NCBI RefSeq assembly: GCF_009728935.1
Contig: NZ_CP034235.1
Coordinates: forward strand, 7,961,501-8,025,500
Length of the DNA: 64,000 bases
Source: Paenibacillus psychroresistens
GTDB taxonomy: Bacteria; Bacillota; Bacilli; Paenibacillales; NBRC-103111
Direction: 5' to 3'
Part shown: in pieces, positions 9,942 to 18,699 of the stretch
Position numbering within the stretch: position 1 is the stretch's first letter
How the letters are laid out: each line of letters starts with the position of its first letter
The notes under the pieces: generated by a model
Seen by the model: the letters and a program-made list of their open reading frames with translations, nothing else
Told to the model about the DNA's origin: nothing
The model's database searches: none
Program-made: the position numbers and the translations under genes

Positions 9942-10091
9942 GGAGTATATGCTACTGGTTAACCCTGAAGAATATAAACAGGCATTTGCATCAGATCGTC
10001 GATAGCTTCCATCAGTGACAATTTAAGTTGGGATGGAAACTCTCGTGCTTTCGGTTACCGTTGCTTATACTAATCAAATAATTCATCCGAT

Positions 10092-10122
10092 CCACTCCTA
10101 TTACAGGAGTGGTTTCTTTATT
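10092..10122 (+). terminator. Rho-independent terminator after the P-domain gene
   Basis: CCACTCCT and AGGAGTGG form an 8-base stem with a 5-base loop followed by TTTCTTTATT. It lies 150 bases past the stop; the interval holds only an 18-codon frame I do not trust. Confidence 0.8.
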
Positions 10123-10248
10123 ATTCTCAGAGACCTGTGTGAAATATACTCAGGGAAATCGGATACCTGTTGTCATGTACCCATCACCTTATTCATATAA
10201 ATAGTAAGGACGCTCGTACGAATGGCAGTCTGCCTTGGGGGGATGAGC

Positions 10249-10611
10249 ATGAAAATAACGTCTGGTGGATTCGAAGTCGTTTATCACGGAAGAGTATTCG
10301 CCTACGGAATGAGCCCAATCGAAATCACGTTGTCCGAAGAGAACGATCCTTTAACGTTTGTTTTCTGCATTGAACATGAAGCGGAACGGGATGACTTCAC
10401 GACCAACATACAGCTTACCCGTTACAACGAGGTGCGCATCGCATGCGTTAACTTCCCAAGAGGCAAGCCAACTGGCAATGAGGACATGATCCATCTCGGC
10501 GTTCTAAACAATCGCAAATTGTCTCTTCGTTACGAGGTAACCATTAACTTCGATATGACGGCATGGCTGCTGACATTTACTTTTTACGCGGGGGAAGGGG
10601 TCTTGGATTAA
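10249..10611 (+). CDS. Uncharacterised small protein, first gene of an overlapping pair
   Basis: About 120 residues, no membrane segment or signal peptide, with alternating hydrophobic residues suggesting a beta-rich soluble fold. I do not recognise the family with certainty. Starts at 10222, 10243 and 10249 are all in frame; the G-run at 10237-10242 sits at proper distance only for the ATG at 10249. The next gene starts within its stop codon (TAATG), so the two products are probably made in step and may interact. Confidence 0.65.
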   Translation: MKITSGGFEVVYHGRVFAYGMSPIEITLSEENDPLTFVFCIEHEAERDDFTTNIQLTRYNEVRIACVNFPRGKPTGNEDMIHLGVLNNRKLSLRYEVTINFDMTAWLLTFTFYAGEGVLD

Positions 10612-10922
10612 TGAATAAATTAGAAATTCAAGACCCTAAAGTCGCCAGCAAGATCATCGCCGCGAACGCGGAGAATGAGAAACGCAAAGCGGAGCTTGGC
10701 TTCCTCGGGAGGTTTTTCGGCTCAGGGGACAACGTCCGCTTATATATCGTAGGCACAATCGCGCTCGGTATTCTCCTCATCGCGCTAGTCTATACCTTGA
10801 CGCCTGAGAGGTACCGTTCGACCGACTTCGGATTACAAGAATTGTGGTCGCTGGTGCTCCCAGTCGAAATGACCATTATCGGATATTTAATCGGTTCGCA
10901 ATCTAAGGATACCCGCGAGTGA
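10611..10922 (+). CDS. Uncharacterised two-span membrane protein, second gene of the pair
   Basis: The protein of 103 residues has a charged N-terminal helix (about 1-40), a membrane span (about 44-63, LYIVGTIALGILLIALVYTL), a short loop and a second hydrophobic segment (about 78-98) before a short polar tail. The ATG at 10611 overlaps the upstream stop and follows GAAGGGG; the longer frame from 10563 lies inside the upstream gene. The layout (soluble protein plus small membrane hairpin protein) suggests a membrane-anchored pair, but the function is unknown. Confidence 0.65.
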   Translation: MNKLEIQDPKVASKIIAANAENEKRKAELGFLGRFFGSGDNVRLYIVGTIALGILLIALVYTLTPERYRSTDFGLQELWSLVLPVEMTIIGYLIGSQSKDTRE

Positions 10923-10966
10923 ATGGATTCGAATTTAATAAACAAGTCTACACCTGATCTATTTCC

Positions 10967-11002
10967 AGACTAATTAGTCTGAATATATTTGACTAAATAG
11001 TC
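10967..11002. promoter_or_regulatory. Twin palindromic operator before the SnoaL/NmrA operon
   Basis: AGACTAATTAGTCT (10967-10980) is a perfect 14-base palindrome and GACTAAATAGTC (10991-11002) is a second similar one. Their centres are 23 bases apart, about two helical turns. The second overlaps the -35 box and spacer of the promoter. The likely binder is the TetR-family protein encoded convergently at 12488-13087 (inference). Confidence 0.7.
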
Positions 11003-11017
11003 CGGAAAAAGTATAGT
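10989..11017 (+). promoter_or_regulatory. Sigma-A promoter of the SnoaL/NmrA operon
   Basis: TTGACT (10989-10994), a 17-base spacer and TATAGT (11012-11017) form a near-consensus promoter, overlapped by the second operator palindrome, so binding there should block transcription. Confidence 0.75.
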
Positions 11018-11081
11018 AGGTCCATACCTTTCGACTTTTCGCTAAAAAGGTCCATTCCACCAAAGAAAGCGAGGCATCTGA

Positions 11082-11480
11082 ATGAATACCATTTCTTCCG
11101 AACAGGCTGAACAAATCATACTGCTTTTCGTAGACCGTTTTATTTCTAAAGACTATGTTGCAATGCTGGATTTATTTGATGAGGAAGTAATTTTTGAATT
11201 TCCCTATGTCCCAAAGCCGCATTCAAAACAATTGGTAGGCAAAGCAGCGCTGCAACAGCACCTTGAAATGTTGGAAAAAATGATTGAGATTACTTCTTTC
11301 ACGACACCGATTGTTCATGTGTCAGCCAACTCTCCAGTATTCTTTGCACAGTTCGAAGGAAGCGGCACCCTCCTTGCCGAAGGCAAGCCTTATGAACAGC
11401 AATATATATCTGTTGTAGAGCTAAGGGACGGCAAGATTGTGCGGTATCAGGATTACTGGAATCCTTTAGCCATGGTTTAA
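11082..11480 (+). CDS. SnoaL-like / NTF2-fold small protein
   Basis: The 132-residue protein shows the cone-shaped NTF2/SnoaL pattern: an N-terminal helical part (LLFVDRFISKDYVAMLDLF), then EVIFEFPY, a middle helix, and the C-terminal strands VVELRDGKIVRYQDYWNPL typical of this group. Such proteins include isomerases and small-molecule binding proteins; the substrate cannot be inferred. It is the first gene of an operon with the NmrA-like reductase 27 bases downstream, under a TetR-type operator, suggesting a response to a small toxic or signalling compound. Confidence 0.8.
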   Translation: MNTISSEQAEQIILLFVDRFISKDYVAMLDLFDEEVIFEFPYVPKPHSKQLVGKAALQQHLEMLEKMIEITSFTTPIVHVSANSPVFFAQFEGSGTLLAEGKPYEQQYISVVELRDGKIVRYQDYWNPLAMV

Positions 11481-11507
11481 TCAATTTATTATATAGGAGC
11501 TGTTCTC

Positions 11508-12404
11508 ATGAATTCTGAACCATCCACTCGCATTCTGCTCACCGGGGGACAAGGAAAAACTTCCTCACGTATCTCGCAGCTTTTAATAAATCAAGGCTAT
11601 CTCATTCGAAGTGCCGGACGCAGCGCACCCAAGATGGACAATGCACTGGCCGACCATGTAAATTTTGATTGGTATGATGACTCCACCCATGAAGCGGCTT
11701 TACAAGGCATTAGTGCAATTTATCTCGTTGCTCCACCGGATATGCATCCCGAAGAATTCATGATTCCCTTTATTCGTAAAGCCCTTGATGCTTCCATTCG
11801 CCGATTCGTACTACTATCCAGCGCATCGGTGTCCGAGCATGGGCCGGTTTTCGGTCCCATACATCAGTACCTGCAAAAGCACGCGCCTGAATGGGCTGTG
11901 CTTCGCCCTTCTTATTTCATGCAGAATTTCACCGAAGGCGGACACGGGCATACTATACGTCAGCAAGGGCAAGTTTTTAACGCTACCAGCGACGGCAAAG
12001 TGGGCTTCGTGGATGCAGAAGATATTTCCGCGGTCGGCTTTCATGCGCTAACCGACAAGGTACCGCACAACCGCGAGCATATTATTACTGGACCTCAATC
12101 ACTCAATTATGCTGAAGCAGCTGTTTTGATCCATAAGGTTACTGGCCTAACCGTAAAACATCTCTCCATTACGGAGGATCAACTGGTGCACGCACTGATT
12201 GCTGCGGGAGTACCTGCACCATATGCCGCTTTATTGGCGGGGTTGGATAACCGTATCCGCCTGGAAGGATCGGAAGACCAAGTTACAGACACTGTATGGC
12301 GTGTAACCGGACGAGCGCCGCGTTCGCTTGAAGATTTCATCCAGGCCAATAAAACCTGGTTTCAATCGGCTCAACAACCAGTACCAGGTCTCAGCAAATC
12401 CTAA
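11508..12404 (+). CDS. NmrA-like NAD(P)-binding protein (atypical SDR)
   Basis: A Rossmann-type N-terminus (ILLTGGQGKTSSRI, about residues 9-22, a variant glycine motif) and the segments AIYLVAPPD, FVLLSSASV and LRPSYFMQNF fit NmrA/azoreductase-type atypical short-chain dehydrogenases of about 290 residues. These bind NAD(P) and act as reductases or redox sensors. AGGAG lies upstream of the ATG. It is co-transcribed with the SnoaL-like gene and ends at a terminator shared with the convergent TetR gene. Confidence 0.85.
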   Translation: MNSEPSTRILLTGGQGKTSSRISQLLINQGYLIRSAGRSAPKMDNALADHVNFDWYDDSTHEAALQGISAIYLVAPPDMHPEEFMIPFIRKALDASIRRFVLLSSASVSEHGPVFGPIHQYLQKHAPEWAVLRPSYFMQNFTEGGHGHTIRQQGQVFNATSDGKVGFVDAEDISAVGFHALTDKVPHNREHIITGPQSLNYAEAAVLIHKVTGLTVKHLSITEDQLVHALIAAGVPAPYAALLAGLDNRIRLEGSEDQVTDTVWRVTGRAPRSLEDFIQANKTWFQSAQQPVPGLSKS

Positions 12405-12423
12405 TTTCATAAGCAACCATACA

Positions 12424-12475
12424 GAAGGACTATCCCAACCGTCATCACAGATGACCGGGGACAGTCCTTTCTTTT
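12424..12475. terminator. Bidirectional terminator between the NmrA-like and TetR genes
   Basis: GAAGGACTATCCC at the left pairs with GGGACAGTCCTTTC at the right; further complementarity in the loop (CGTCAT with ATGACCG) extends the hairpin. Confidence 0.85.
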
Positions 12476-12487
12476 GTACAGCTTCTA

Positions 12488-13087
12488 TTAGAATTCCCCT
12501 GCTCTCGACTTCAGGACGGAAAGCACAATTTGCATGATGCTGACCAGCTTCTGTTCATCCATTCCCAGCTTCGCCGCAGATACCAAGGCTAATCGCTCAT
12601 GCGCCAGAAACCAGCTCAGGTCTCTGATATTCACTTCCTGGCTTAGTTCGCCCTTTTCCACCCCCAACTCCAGCATCGTATAAAAACCCCGCTCCACTTG
12701 TTCGTTATTCGTGTGCATGTAGGCGGCCAACTCCTCATCGTGAGACGCCTGCTCGATTGCGCTGCTGATGATGAAACACTCCCGGCGCAAGATTGGATCC
12801 GCGAGAACCCTGATTATCGCGCTGAAAGCCTGCTCCACTTTTTCAGTGACCGTTCCCGGTTGATCCAACAGCTCCTGCAGGTCGTGATTTTTCCGATCCA
12901 TATAGTATTTTACAGCCGTAAGGAATAAATCACGCTTAGTGCCATATGTGTCATATAAACTCTGGCGGGCAATGCCCAACCCAGTTATTAAGTCCGGCAG
13001 CGTTGCACCTTCATAACCCCGACTCCCAAAGACGCTCATGGCTTTATGCAGTACTTCATTCTTATCAAATGCTTTTGTTCTTGCCAC
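12488..13087 (-). CDS. TetR/AcrR-family transcriptional repressor
   Basis: The N-terminal helix-turn-helix (about residues 8-50: EVLHKAMSVFGSRGYEGA, then LITGLGIARQSLYDTYGTK) is typical of TetR proteins, followed by an all-helical ligand-binding domain; 199 residues is a normal length. The reading frame extends upstream to 13252, but the GTG at 13087 has AAAGGGG 8 bases before it and starts the protein as relatives do (M-A-R-T-K). It faces the SnoaL/NmrA operon across a shared terminator and is the best candidate to bind that operon's palindromes. Confidence 0.88.
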   Translation of the reverse strand: MARTKAFDKNEVLHKAMSVFGSRGYEGATLPDLITGLGIARQSLYDTYGTKRDLFLTAVKYYMDRKNHDLQELLDQPGTVTEKVEQAFSAIIRVLADPILRRECFIISSAIEQASHDEELAAYMHTNNEQVERGFYTMLELGVEKGELSQEVNIRDLSWFLAHERLALVSAAKLGMDEQKLVSIMQIVLSVLKSRAGEF

Positions 13088-13261
13088 CGTCAGCACCCCT
13101 TTATATATATTATCATAGGGCAAATATCGAAGAGCTGCAACGACTGTAGAAATTGGCTCAAGCTGTCCCACTAAAATCAATTGTGCTATGTATTTTTTGA
13201 TGTACGTAGTATCCGGTAACTTGGCTCTATCAAGACTTCGAGTTCCCGTCAATTTTCAAGC

Positions 13262-15040
13262 CTACGCGGTTTCACTATAAAAGCAGTAACGGTTCCTCCC
13301 GTTCGACTTAGCCTCGTACATCGCCTGATCTGCCTGATGCAGAATGGTCTTGGCATCCATGCCGGCCTCGTTGCCCATAGCGATTCCCATGCTGCCGGAG
13401 ATGGCTACTGGGTAGCCATCGATTTTTTCAATTTGCTGCACGGCGGAAATAATACTGTTTGCCAGCTGATCCAAATCAACCCTATGCTCGACCCTTTCTA
13501 CCAGGATCACAAATTCATCCCCAGCCCAACGGGCTGCAATACTCTGCTCGTCAGTACACCGTTTGAGCACGGTCGACACTTCCTGTAAGAGTTTGTCGCC
13601 GATTTCATGCCCCAGCGTATCATTCACCTGCTTAAACCCGTCCAGATCAAGGAACAGCACCGCATAAGGATTCTCTTCTGCTTGCTGCAAAGACACTCGG
13701 CGTTCGAGCCAATCCCCGATATACCGGCGGTTTGGCAGTCCGGTCAATTCATCGTTATGCGCCTTATTTACAGTGTCAGTGCGGTTTCCGAAGGCGATCA
13801 AGTGTCCAATAAAGGTCGTGGTTTTCTCATCCCTGATTGGCGTGACATGACACTCATAATAGTATGTCTCTCCATCCGGTGCTCGGTGGGCAACGAACTC
13901 CCGGAAGGCGGTCTGCGTTTTCTCAAAATATCGGTGCATCCCTTCGGCAAGCACTCCCCCACTCAACAGCTTCATTCCCTGAACATAAGTTATCAGCGAA
14001 TCCCCAATGGACAAAGGTCTTCCGAACAGCTCCTCAAATCTCCCATTGGCAAACACAACCGCGCCACGATTGTCGCACATCGTTATCGCTTCATGGCTCG
14101 ATACCAGCATGCGTTCGATAATCTTGTTTTGTTCAGCAATCCGGCGTTCTGCCTTCCGGCTTCGATCGTACAGCCCCGTCATCTTCAAGTACATTTGGGT
14201 AAATTCGTAAATCATTCCAGCAAGCACGATATTAGCAAAAATAAACGTATCGAATTTGGACACATACCATCCGAGGCTGAATCGGTTTCCTCCGCACAAG
14301 ACGATTCCAACATCCAATAAGTTCGCGAGCAATGCGATGCAGAGCCAGGACGAAGTCACTGTTCCTGCTCGAGTCAGTCTGTAGAAGACGGCTAAGGCTA
14401 CGCAGCTAAGTAACATGATTGGCAGGGCAAAGCCAAACGTAAACAACCTCGTCACAACACCGAAGTTCATCAAATTGGGCAGCCATCTTTCATAAGTGAA
14501 CGAAACATATACGATGCAGGCGACGATGGCGACGACTCCCACACCAACTACGATGGTTCCCCGCAGGGCTTGTTTTTTACTCCAACGAACGTCTCCAAAC
14601 CAACGAGCCATGACGGTATAGAGCAATATGGCAATAGGGAATCCAGCGTGCCAGAAGACGTACAAATACTCGGCCGTCTGATTGCCCGGGTGGAAGACAT
14701 TCGGTGGAAAGAACCCTGGAAATAATATTAGATAGGCTAGGGTCATTAGAGAAGTGTACAAATACCCTGCGCACAAGACCAAAATTTGCGGGTTGCGTTG
14801 GATCCGAAATTGACTATAGAACACGAAAATCGTCATCCACTCAAAACAGATCACCGTGCCTAGCAAAGTCGGCAGGAATGTATTCGTCTTGAGTAAGTCC
14901 ATTCGGGCAAATGGAACGCACAATAACGTAATGACAGCAATGATCAAGCCAATGATAAATGTAAATCGGCGTTGCGATCGATTGGACGGCATTGTAAAGA
15001 GGGTATAAGCCTGAATTTCGTTAGGGTTCGCTGTGGACAT
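13262..15040 (-). CDS. Diguanylate cyclase with MASE4-like membrane sensor, PAS and GGDEF domains
   Basis: Eight or so hydrophobic segments fill residues 25-285 and resemble the MASE4 sensor. A PAS domain follows (about 305-420, AITMCDNRGAVVFANGRF), then a GGDEF domain (about 430-590) with TGLPNRR and FLDLDGFKQVND. The active-site motif is AGDEF, a variant known to be active in this family. An RCTD sequence resembles the product-inhibition site but lies three residues farther from the motif than usual. The enzyme makes cyclic di-GMP in response to an unknown signal. AGAGGTG precedes the ATG. The TetR gene lies 174 bases downstream on the same strand. Confidence 0.88.
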   Translation of the reverse strand: MSTANPNEIQAYTLFTMPSNRSQRRFTFIIGLIIAVITLLCVPFARMDLLKTNTFLPTLLGTVICFEWMTIFVFYSQFRIQRNPQILVLCAGYLYTSLMTLAYLILFPGFFPPNVFHPGNQTAEYLYVFWHAGFPIAILLYTVMARWFGDVRWSKKQALRGTIVVGVGVVAIVACIVYVSFTYERWLPNLMNFGVVTRLFTFGFALPIMLLSCVALAVFYRLTRAGTVTSSWLCIALLANLLDVGIVLCGGNRFSLGWYVSKFDTFIFANIVLAGMIYEFTQMYLKMTGLYDRSRKAERRIAEQNKIIERMLVSSHEAITMCDNRGAVVFANGRFEELFGRPLSIGDSLITYVQGMKLLSGGVLAEGMHRYFEKTQTAFREFVAHRAPDGETYYYECHVTPIRDEKTTTFIGHLIAFGNRTDTVNKAHNDELTGLPNRRYIGDWLERRVSLQQAEENPYAVLFLDLDGFKQVNDTLGHEIGDKLLQEVSTVLKRCTDEQSIAARWAGDEFVILVERVEHRVDLDQLANSIISAVQQIEKIDGYPVAISGSMGIAMGNEAGMDAKTILHQADQAMYEAKSNGRNRYCFYSETA

Positions 15041-15169
15041 GGTACACCTCTTTTAAGTGAAAGTTTAATTTTTGTATGAAGCAAAATAATTTTTGGTTTA
15101 ACTAGATTTCGACAATATTATACAATTCCCTGCTTGTAGGCTTTTCAGCATCGCAGTACTATAAAAGCC

Positions 15170-15206
15170 AAAAAGAAGAGGCGCCTCCGAGGAGAACGCC
15201 CTTTAC
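15170..15206 (-). terminator. Rho-independent terminator after the UvrA paralogue
   Basis: Read on the minus strand, GGGCGTTCTCC pairs with GGAGGCGCCT and is followed by CTTCTTTTT. It lies about 15 bases beyond the stop codon. Confidence 0.8.
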
Positions 15207-15220
15207 TTTGGCATCTGCAA

Positions 15221-18200
15221 TTATTTCTTGCTAACAAGTGTATTTTTCTCCAAACATTGATAAACCGACATCATATCTTGTTTATTCAACTCACGAATCC
15301 GATTGAAAATAGGAATGTCCGCAACGGCTTCGTTAAGTAAGCTTTCAGCAACAACATCACTTACTTTACCAGTTAACCATGTTTGTACATCTATGCCCTC
15401 AACGATTTCCTTGCGACCTTCATCATTGATCCCACTTACATAACAGCTAACACAAGGCACTGATAACTTCATTACGCCGTCATGAAGACCATCTTCTGAA
15501 ATGTTCTTCTTCCCCTCACAGAACGGGCAGGGATGAATGGCTTTAATCTTATTAATTAGTGTAACAATTTTGGCGTAACCAAACGCTTCGTAGACATAAG
15601 TTAGTTTCTTATATTTGCCATTGGTGAAATACTTATCAATAATAGTTTCCCTAGTTTCAGTAATATCGGCAAAATCACAGATCGTAATCCAGTTTTTGCT
15701 GCTGATCACCTCGAGGTTGCCTTTAATCTTGTCCCGGAATGGTACGGCGTTTTGTAAAACCACTTCATAGCCAACGAAGCTCGCAAGCTCCAATTCAAGC
15801 ATTTTCAACGCAACCTGTGTTTCCCTTGGCATTAAGCTGATCTCTGCCGTTAGTGCTATATCGCCGCCAACAATAGATTTTAGCTTTTCTAATTGGGGTA
15901 GCTTTCCTACGGTTTTAATCACCTGATCAATTGGTTGCTGAATAATCTCACGAATATCCGTGCTGCCAAATTTGAGCTTTTTATGATGCTTTAACACGGT
16001 TCCTTGGCAAATGGGGCAGGTAATCATTTCTCTGGAGGCTTTCATAGCTTCTTTAATATCCAAGTTCTTCGAAATAACCATATATCGGTTAAGAATGTAA
16101 TTAAAGCCTTCCCATGTTCGCGAAGCCTTGCCTGCTTTATCATAAAATGACTTTTCCCAATAGCCATATAAGAAAGTATGCTTTTCTGCTGCTGACATCT
16201 CATTAAAGCTTTTACTGATATCGTGGCCAAGCTCGTTTTTTATCTCATCAAATATGAACTGTATTTTGGCATGCTGATAATATTTCAGAACATCCATGAC
16301 CTCTGGAAGAAATAAACCATCGAAGAACGGTACTGTTTTGTCTTGAATAAGAATATCCATATCAAACTGTTCCATGACACGACGACCCGAACAGCTTGGA
16401 CAGTGATTGTCCAGATTATAAAAATCGAAGCTTTTTGTATCTTTATTCGTCGGATGAGCAGCCACAATATGGTTGATCAGCCCACCTATTTCATAGAGAA
16501 AGCTATATTGACTATACAGATGTCGTTCAAGATCAATCGCGATCACAGGTGCAATTGTATCCGATTCATATTCACCATAAATCAGACGGGCCATGGGCGA
16601 CAAGCTTTTTAAAATACCACCCTTATAAACGTTTTCTGACTTTTTAAAATAATCTATCTGATTTTCTTGTAAGTAGTGGATCCCTTTTTGCTGCTTAAGT
16701 GTGGAAGGAATATGCAATGGGCCGTTGCTTTCGTCCCTGTTTATTTGACGATAATAATCATCATGACTGACAACATCCAGATGCTCGACAGGATCAGGCA
16801 GCCGTTTTCCAAAATCAACGATAAAATCAGAGCTTTCCAGCATATAGGCATTGTGTTCAATCATCAGAATTGAGACAGATTCATCTTGCAGAATGACCCT
16901 GACACTATCAATAAATTGGTTTAAAATATTCTGCGATAACCCTTTAGACGGCTCGTCAAAAATAAATAGCGTATGTGGGTTCTTCGAATTAGCAAACAGC
17001 TCTGAAACTAAATGAACACATTGAAATTCACCCGTCGATAAGGATTGTGTTTTTCTTTCAAGTGTCAAATAACCAAGTCCAAGCTTATTCAATAGGCTCA
17101 ATCGTTTATGAACGATGTCTTCATTGGGTAGTTCATCAATAATATCCTCAAGCGAACGCTGAAAAATATCATCCATATCTTCGCTATATTTGGTAAGCTT
17201 CCTTTTAATGTCCAGAAACGTCGCAATGGTTGAGCGGCTGGTAATCGATTGGTTGCGATCCTGCCCGACCACTACTAGCTTATCTTTGGGATTCCGTTTC
17301 TGAAAATCTTTGACAATACATTCATTAACAAGTGTAGATTTACCACAGCCTGACTCACCCGAAAAGGTGACAAGTCTATTCTTCGGAACCTGAATTTCAG
17401 CCATTTGAATATTACGACAGTGAAGATCTTGAAACTGATAGTATTCTGTGGGCACTGCCTTATTAAGCTCGCAATGAATGGGTTTGGGACGTGGTGATTC
17501 TTCAACAATTTTTCCGCCATATTTACCACTGCCAGGTCCAAAAAACAATTGCTCATCCGTTGTATCAAGCACAGTGTCAGAATGATCGATGAGCCAAATT
17601 TGATTCTTTGAACCCAATTGTTTAATCTGTTCGAGAATTTTTAATAGTGTTTCGTGATCAAGCCCAACGGAGATTTCGTCAATAATAATCACGGAATTCT
17701 CACTAGTTGCCATGAACTCTGCTAAGTAATGTCGTGTTACCTCACCACCTGATAAAGTTCCCATAATCCGATTTAAGCTTAAGTAGCCAATATTCATATT
17801 AATCATATTCTGGAGAATGTGCTGCTTCGCTTCACTCAGATTTAATTCCTCCGCAAGCGAAAGAATCGTTTCAATACTTAAGCTGTTGATATCGGAAATA
17901 CTATGGGGTCGATTCAATAATTCCAGCTTATATTGCTCAACTTCCTCCTTGTAGCGCCTCCCCTGGCACTTTGGACAAGCAACATTAGAGGTCATACTGC
18001 GCCCTTTACAATCAGGACACCAGGATAAAGCATTATTAAAGGAAAAAACCTCTGGTGAAAGATTGAATTTTTCTGCAAGAGTCACACGAATCTCTTTAAA
18101 AACACCCGTATGTGTGCCAATGGTAGAACGAGGATTAGATGAAATCGATGATTTCCCGAGAAAAAGCACTAAAGGGATCTCTTCCATCTTAATCGCACTA

Positions 18201-18409
18201 AAATTGGTTTCCATAATCTCAGGAAATAAATACTGATATTCCGCCTTTGGCAATAATGAGACCAGACGCTTCTTGGATTCTTCACCAATCGTTTGACAAA
18301 AAGTTGTTTTACCCGAACCAGACAAACCCGCAATCCCTAGCGATTTATCTTCTGGTAGTGCTGCATCTAATAGATTAATATTGTTCGAAATCAATTGATT
18401 TATTTTCAT
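15221..18409 (-). CDS. UvrA-like ATP-binding protein with unusual C-terminal zinc-motif extension
   Basis: Two UvrA-type ABC modules are compressed into the first 540 residues: Walker A at 28-36 (GLSGSGKTT) and 350-358 (GESGCGKST), signatures LSGGE (219-223) and LSTGE (457-461), Walker B IIIDE and FIFDE. One zinc motif pair (CPDC and CPKC, 131-148) lies in module I; the one normally inside module II is missing. Residues 560-1062 add three further Cys-motif groups (670-673, 798-801, 961-989) and a segment resembling the UvrA insertion region, but no third Walker A. It is therefore not the housekeeping repair UvrA; paralogues of this kind are linked to resistance to DNA-binding drugs, which is only an analogy here. 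The ATG at 18409 is chosen because AGGAAG lies 5 bases upstream. Confidence 0.82.
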   Translation of the reverse strand: MKINQLISNNINLLDAALPEDKSLGIAGLSGSGKTTFCQTIGEESKKRLVSLLPKAEYQYLFPEIMETNFSAIKMEEIPLVLFLGKSSISSNPRSTIGTHTGVFKEIRVTLAEKFNLSPEVFSFNNALSWCPDCKGRSMTSNVACPKCQGRRYKEEVEQYKLELLNRPHSISDINSLSIETILSLAEELNLSEAKQHILQNMINMNIGYLSLNRIMGTLSGGEVTRHYLAEFMATSENSVIIIDEISVGLDHETLLKILEQIKQLGSKNQIWLIDHSDTVLDTTDEQLFFGPGSGKYGGKIVEESPRPKPIHCELNKAVPTEYYQFQDLHCRNIQMAEIQVPKNRLVTFSGESGCGKSTLVNECIVKDFQKRNPKDKLVVVGQDRNQSITSRSTIATFLDIKRKLTKYSEDMDDIFQRSLEDIIDELPNEDIVHKRLSLLNKLGLGYLTLERKTQSLSTGEFQCVHLVSELFANSKNPHTLFIFDEPSKGLSQNILNQFIDSVRVILQDESVSILMIEHNAYMLESSDFIVDFGKRLPDPVEHLDVVSHDDYYRQINRDESNGPLHIPSTLKQQKGIHYLQENQIDYFKKSENVYKGGILKSLSPMARLIYGEYESDTIAPVIAIDLERHLYSQYSFLYEIGGLINHIVAAHPTNKDTKSFDFYNLDNHCPSCSGRRVMEQFDMDILIQDKTVPFFDGLFLPEVMDVLKYYQHAKIQFIFDEIKNELGHDISKSFNEMSAAEKHTFLYGYWEKSFYDKAGKASRTWEGFNYILNRYMVISKNLDIKEAMKASREMITCPICQGTVLKHHKKLKFGSTDIREIIQQPIDQVIKTVGKLPQLEKLKSIVGGDIALTAEISLMPRETQVALKMLELELASFVGYEVVLQNAVPFRDKIKGNLEVISSKNWITICDFADITETRETIIDKYFTNGKYKKLTYVYEAFGYAKIVTLINKIKAIHPCPFCEGKKNISEDGLHDGVMKLSVPCVSCYVSGINDEGRKEIVEGIDVQTWLTGKVSDVVAESLLNEAVADIPIFNRIRELNKQDMMSVYQCLEKNTLVSKK

Positions 18410-18620
18410 ATGTACTTCCTTTCTATTCTTATAAACTCTTATAAACATAGTCTTTCCATTTTAGCATAAGGTTAAATGGATTTTAGATAGAAGATTTTTC
18501 CGTGTAGAGGTTATTTTTAATAATAAAAGAAAAGACATCTCGTTTCAATGTTTGGCTATATTATTTGTATTCCAAACCCCCTCGTTACTCTTGAACTCTG
18601 ATGGCCTCATCCTTAAATAC

Positions 18621-18658
18621 AAAACACAAGGACGTCCCTATGGAAGTCCTTGTGTTTA
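18621..18658 (-). terminator. Rho-independent terminator after the first SLH protein
   Basis: AAACACAAGGAC pairs with GTCCTTGTGTTT around a short loop; on the minus strand TTTTGTATTT follows. The remainder of the 18410-18699 gap shows nothing else. Confidence 0.85.
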
Positions 18659-18699
18659 TCTTCATCATATTCGGCTGTTGCTAATGCATTTGACTTACC

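Noticed and set aside
9949..10005. 18-codon frame right after the P-domain gene with AAGGAG
   Set aside because: The ribosome site is only 3 bases from the ATG and the peptide resembles nothing known; too weak to call.
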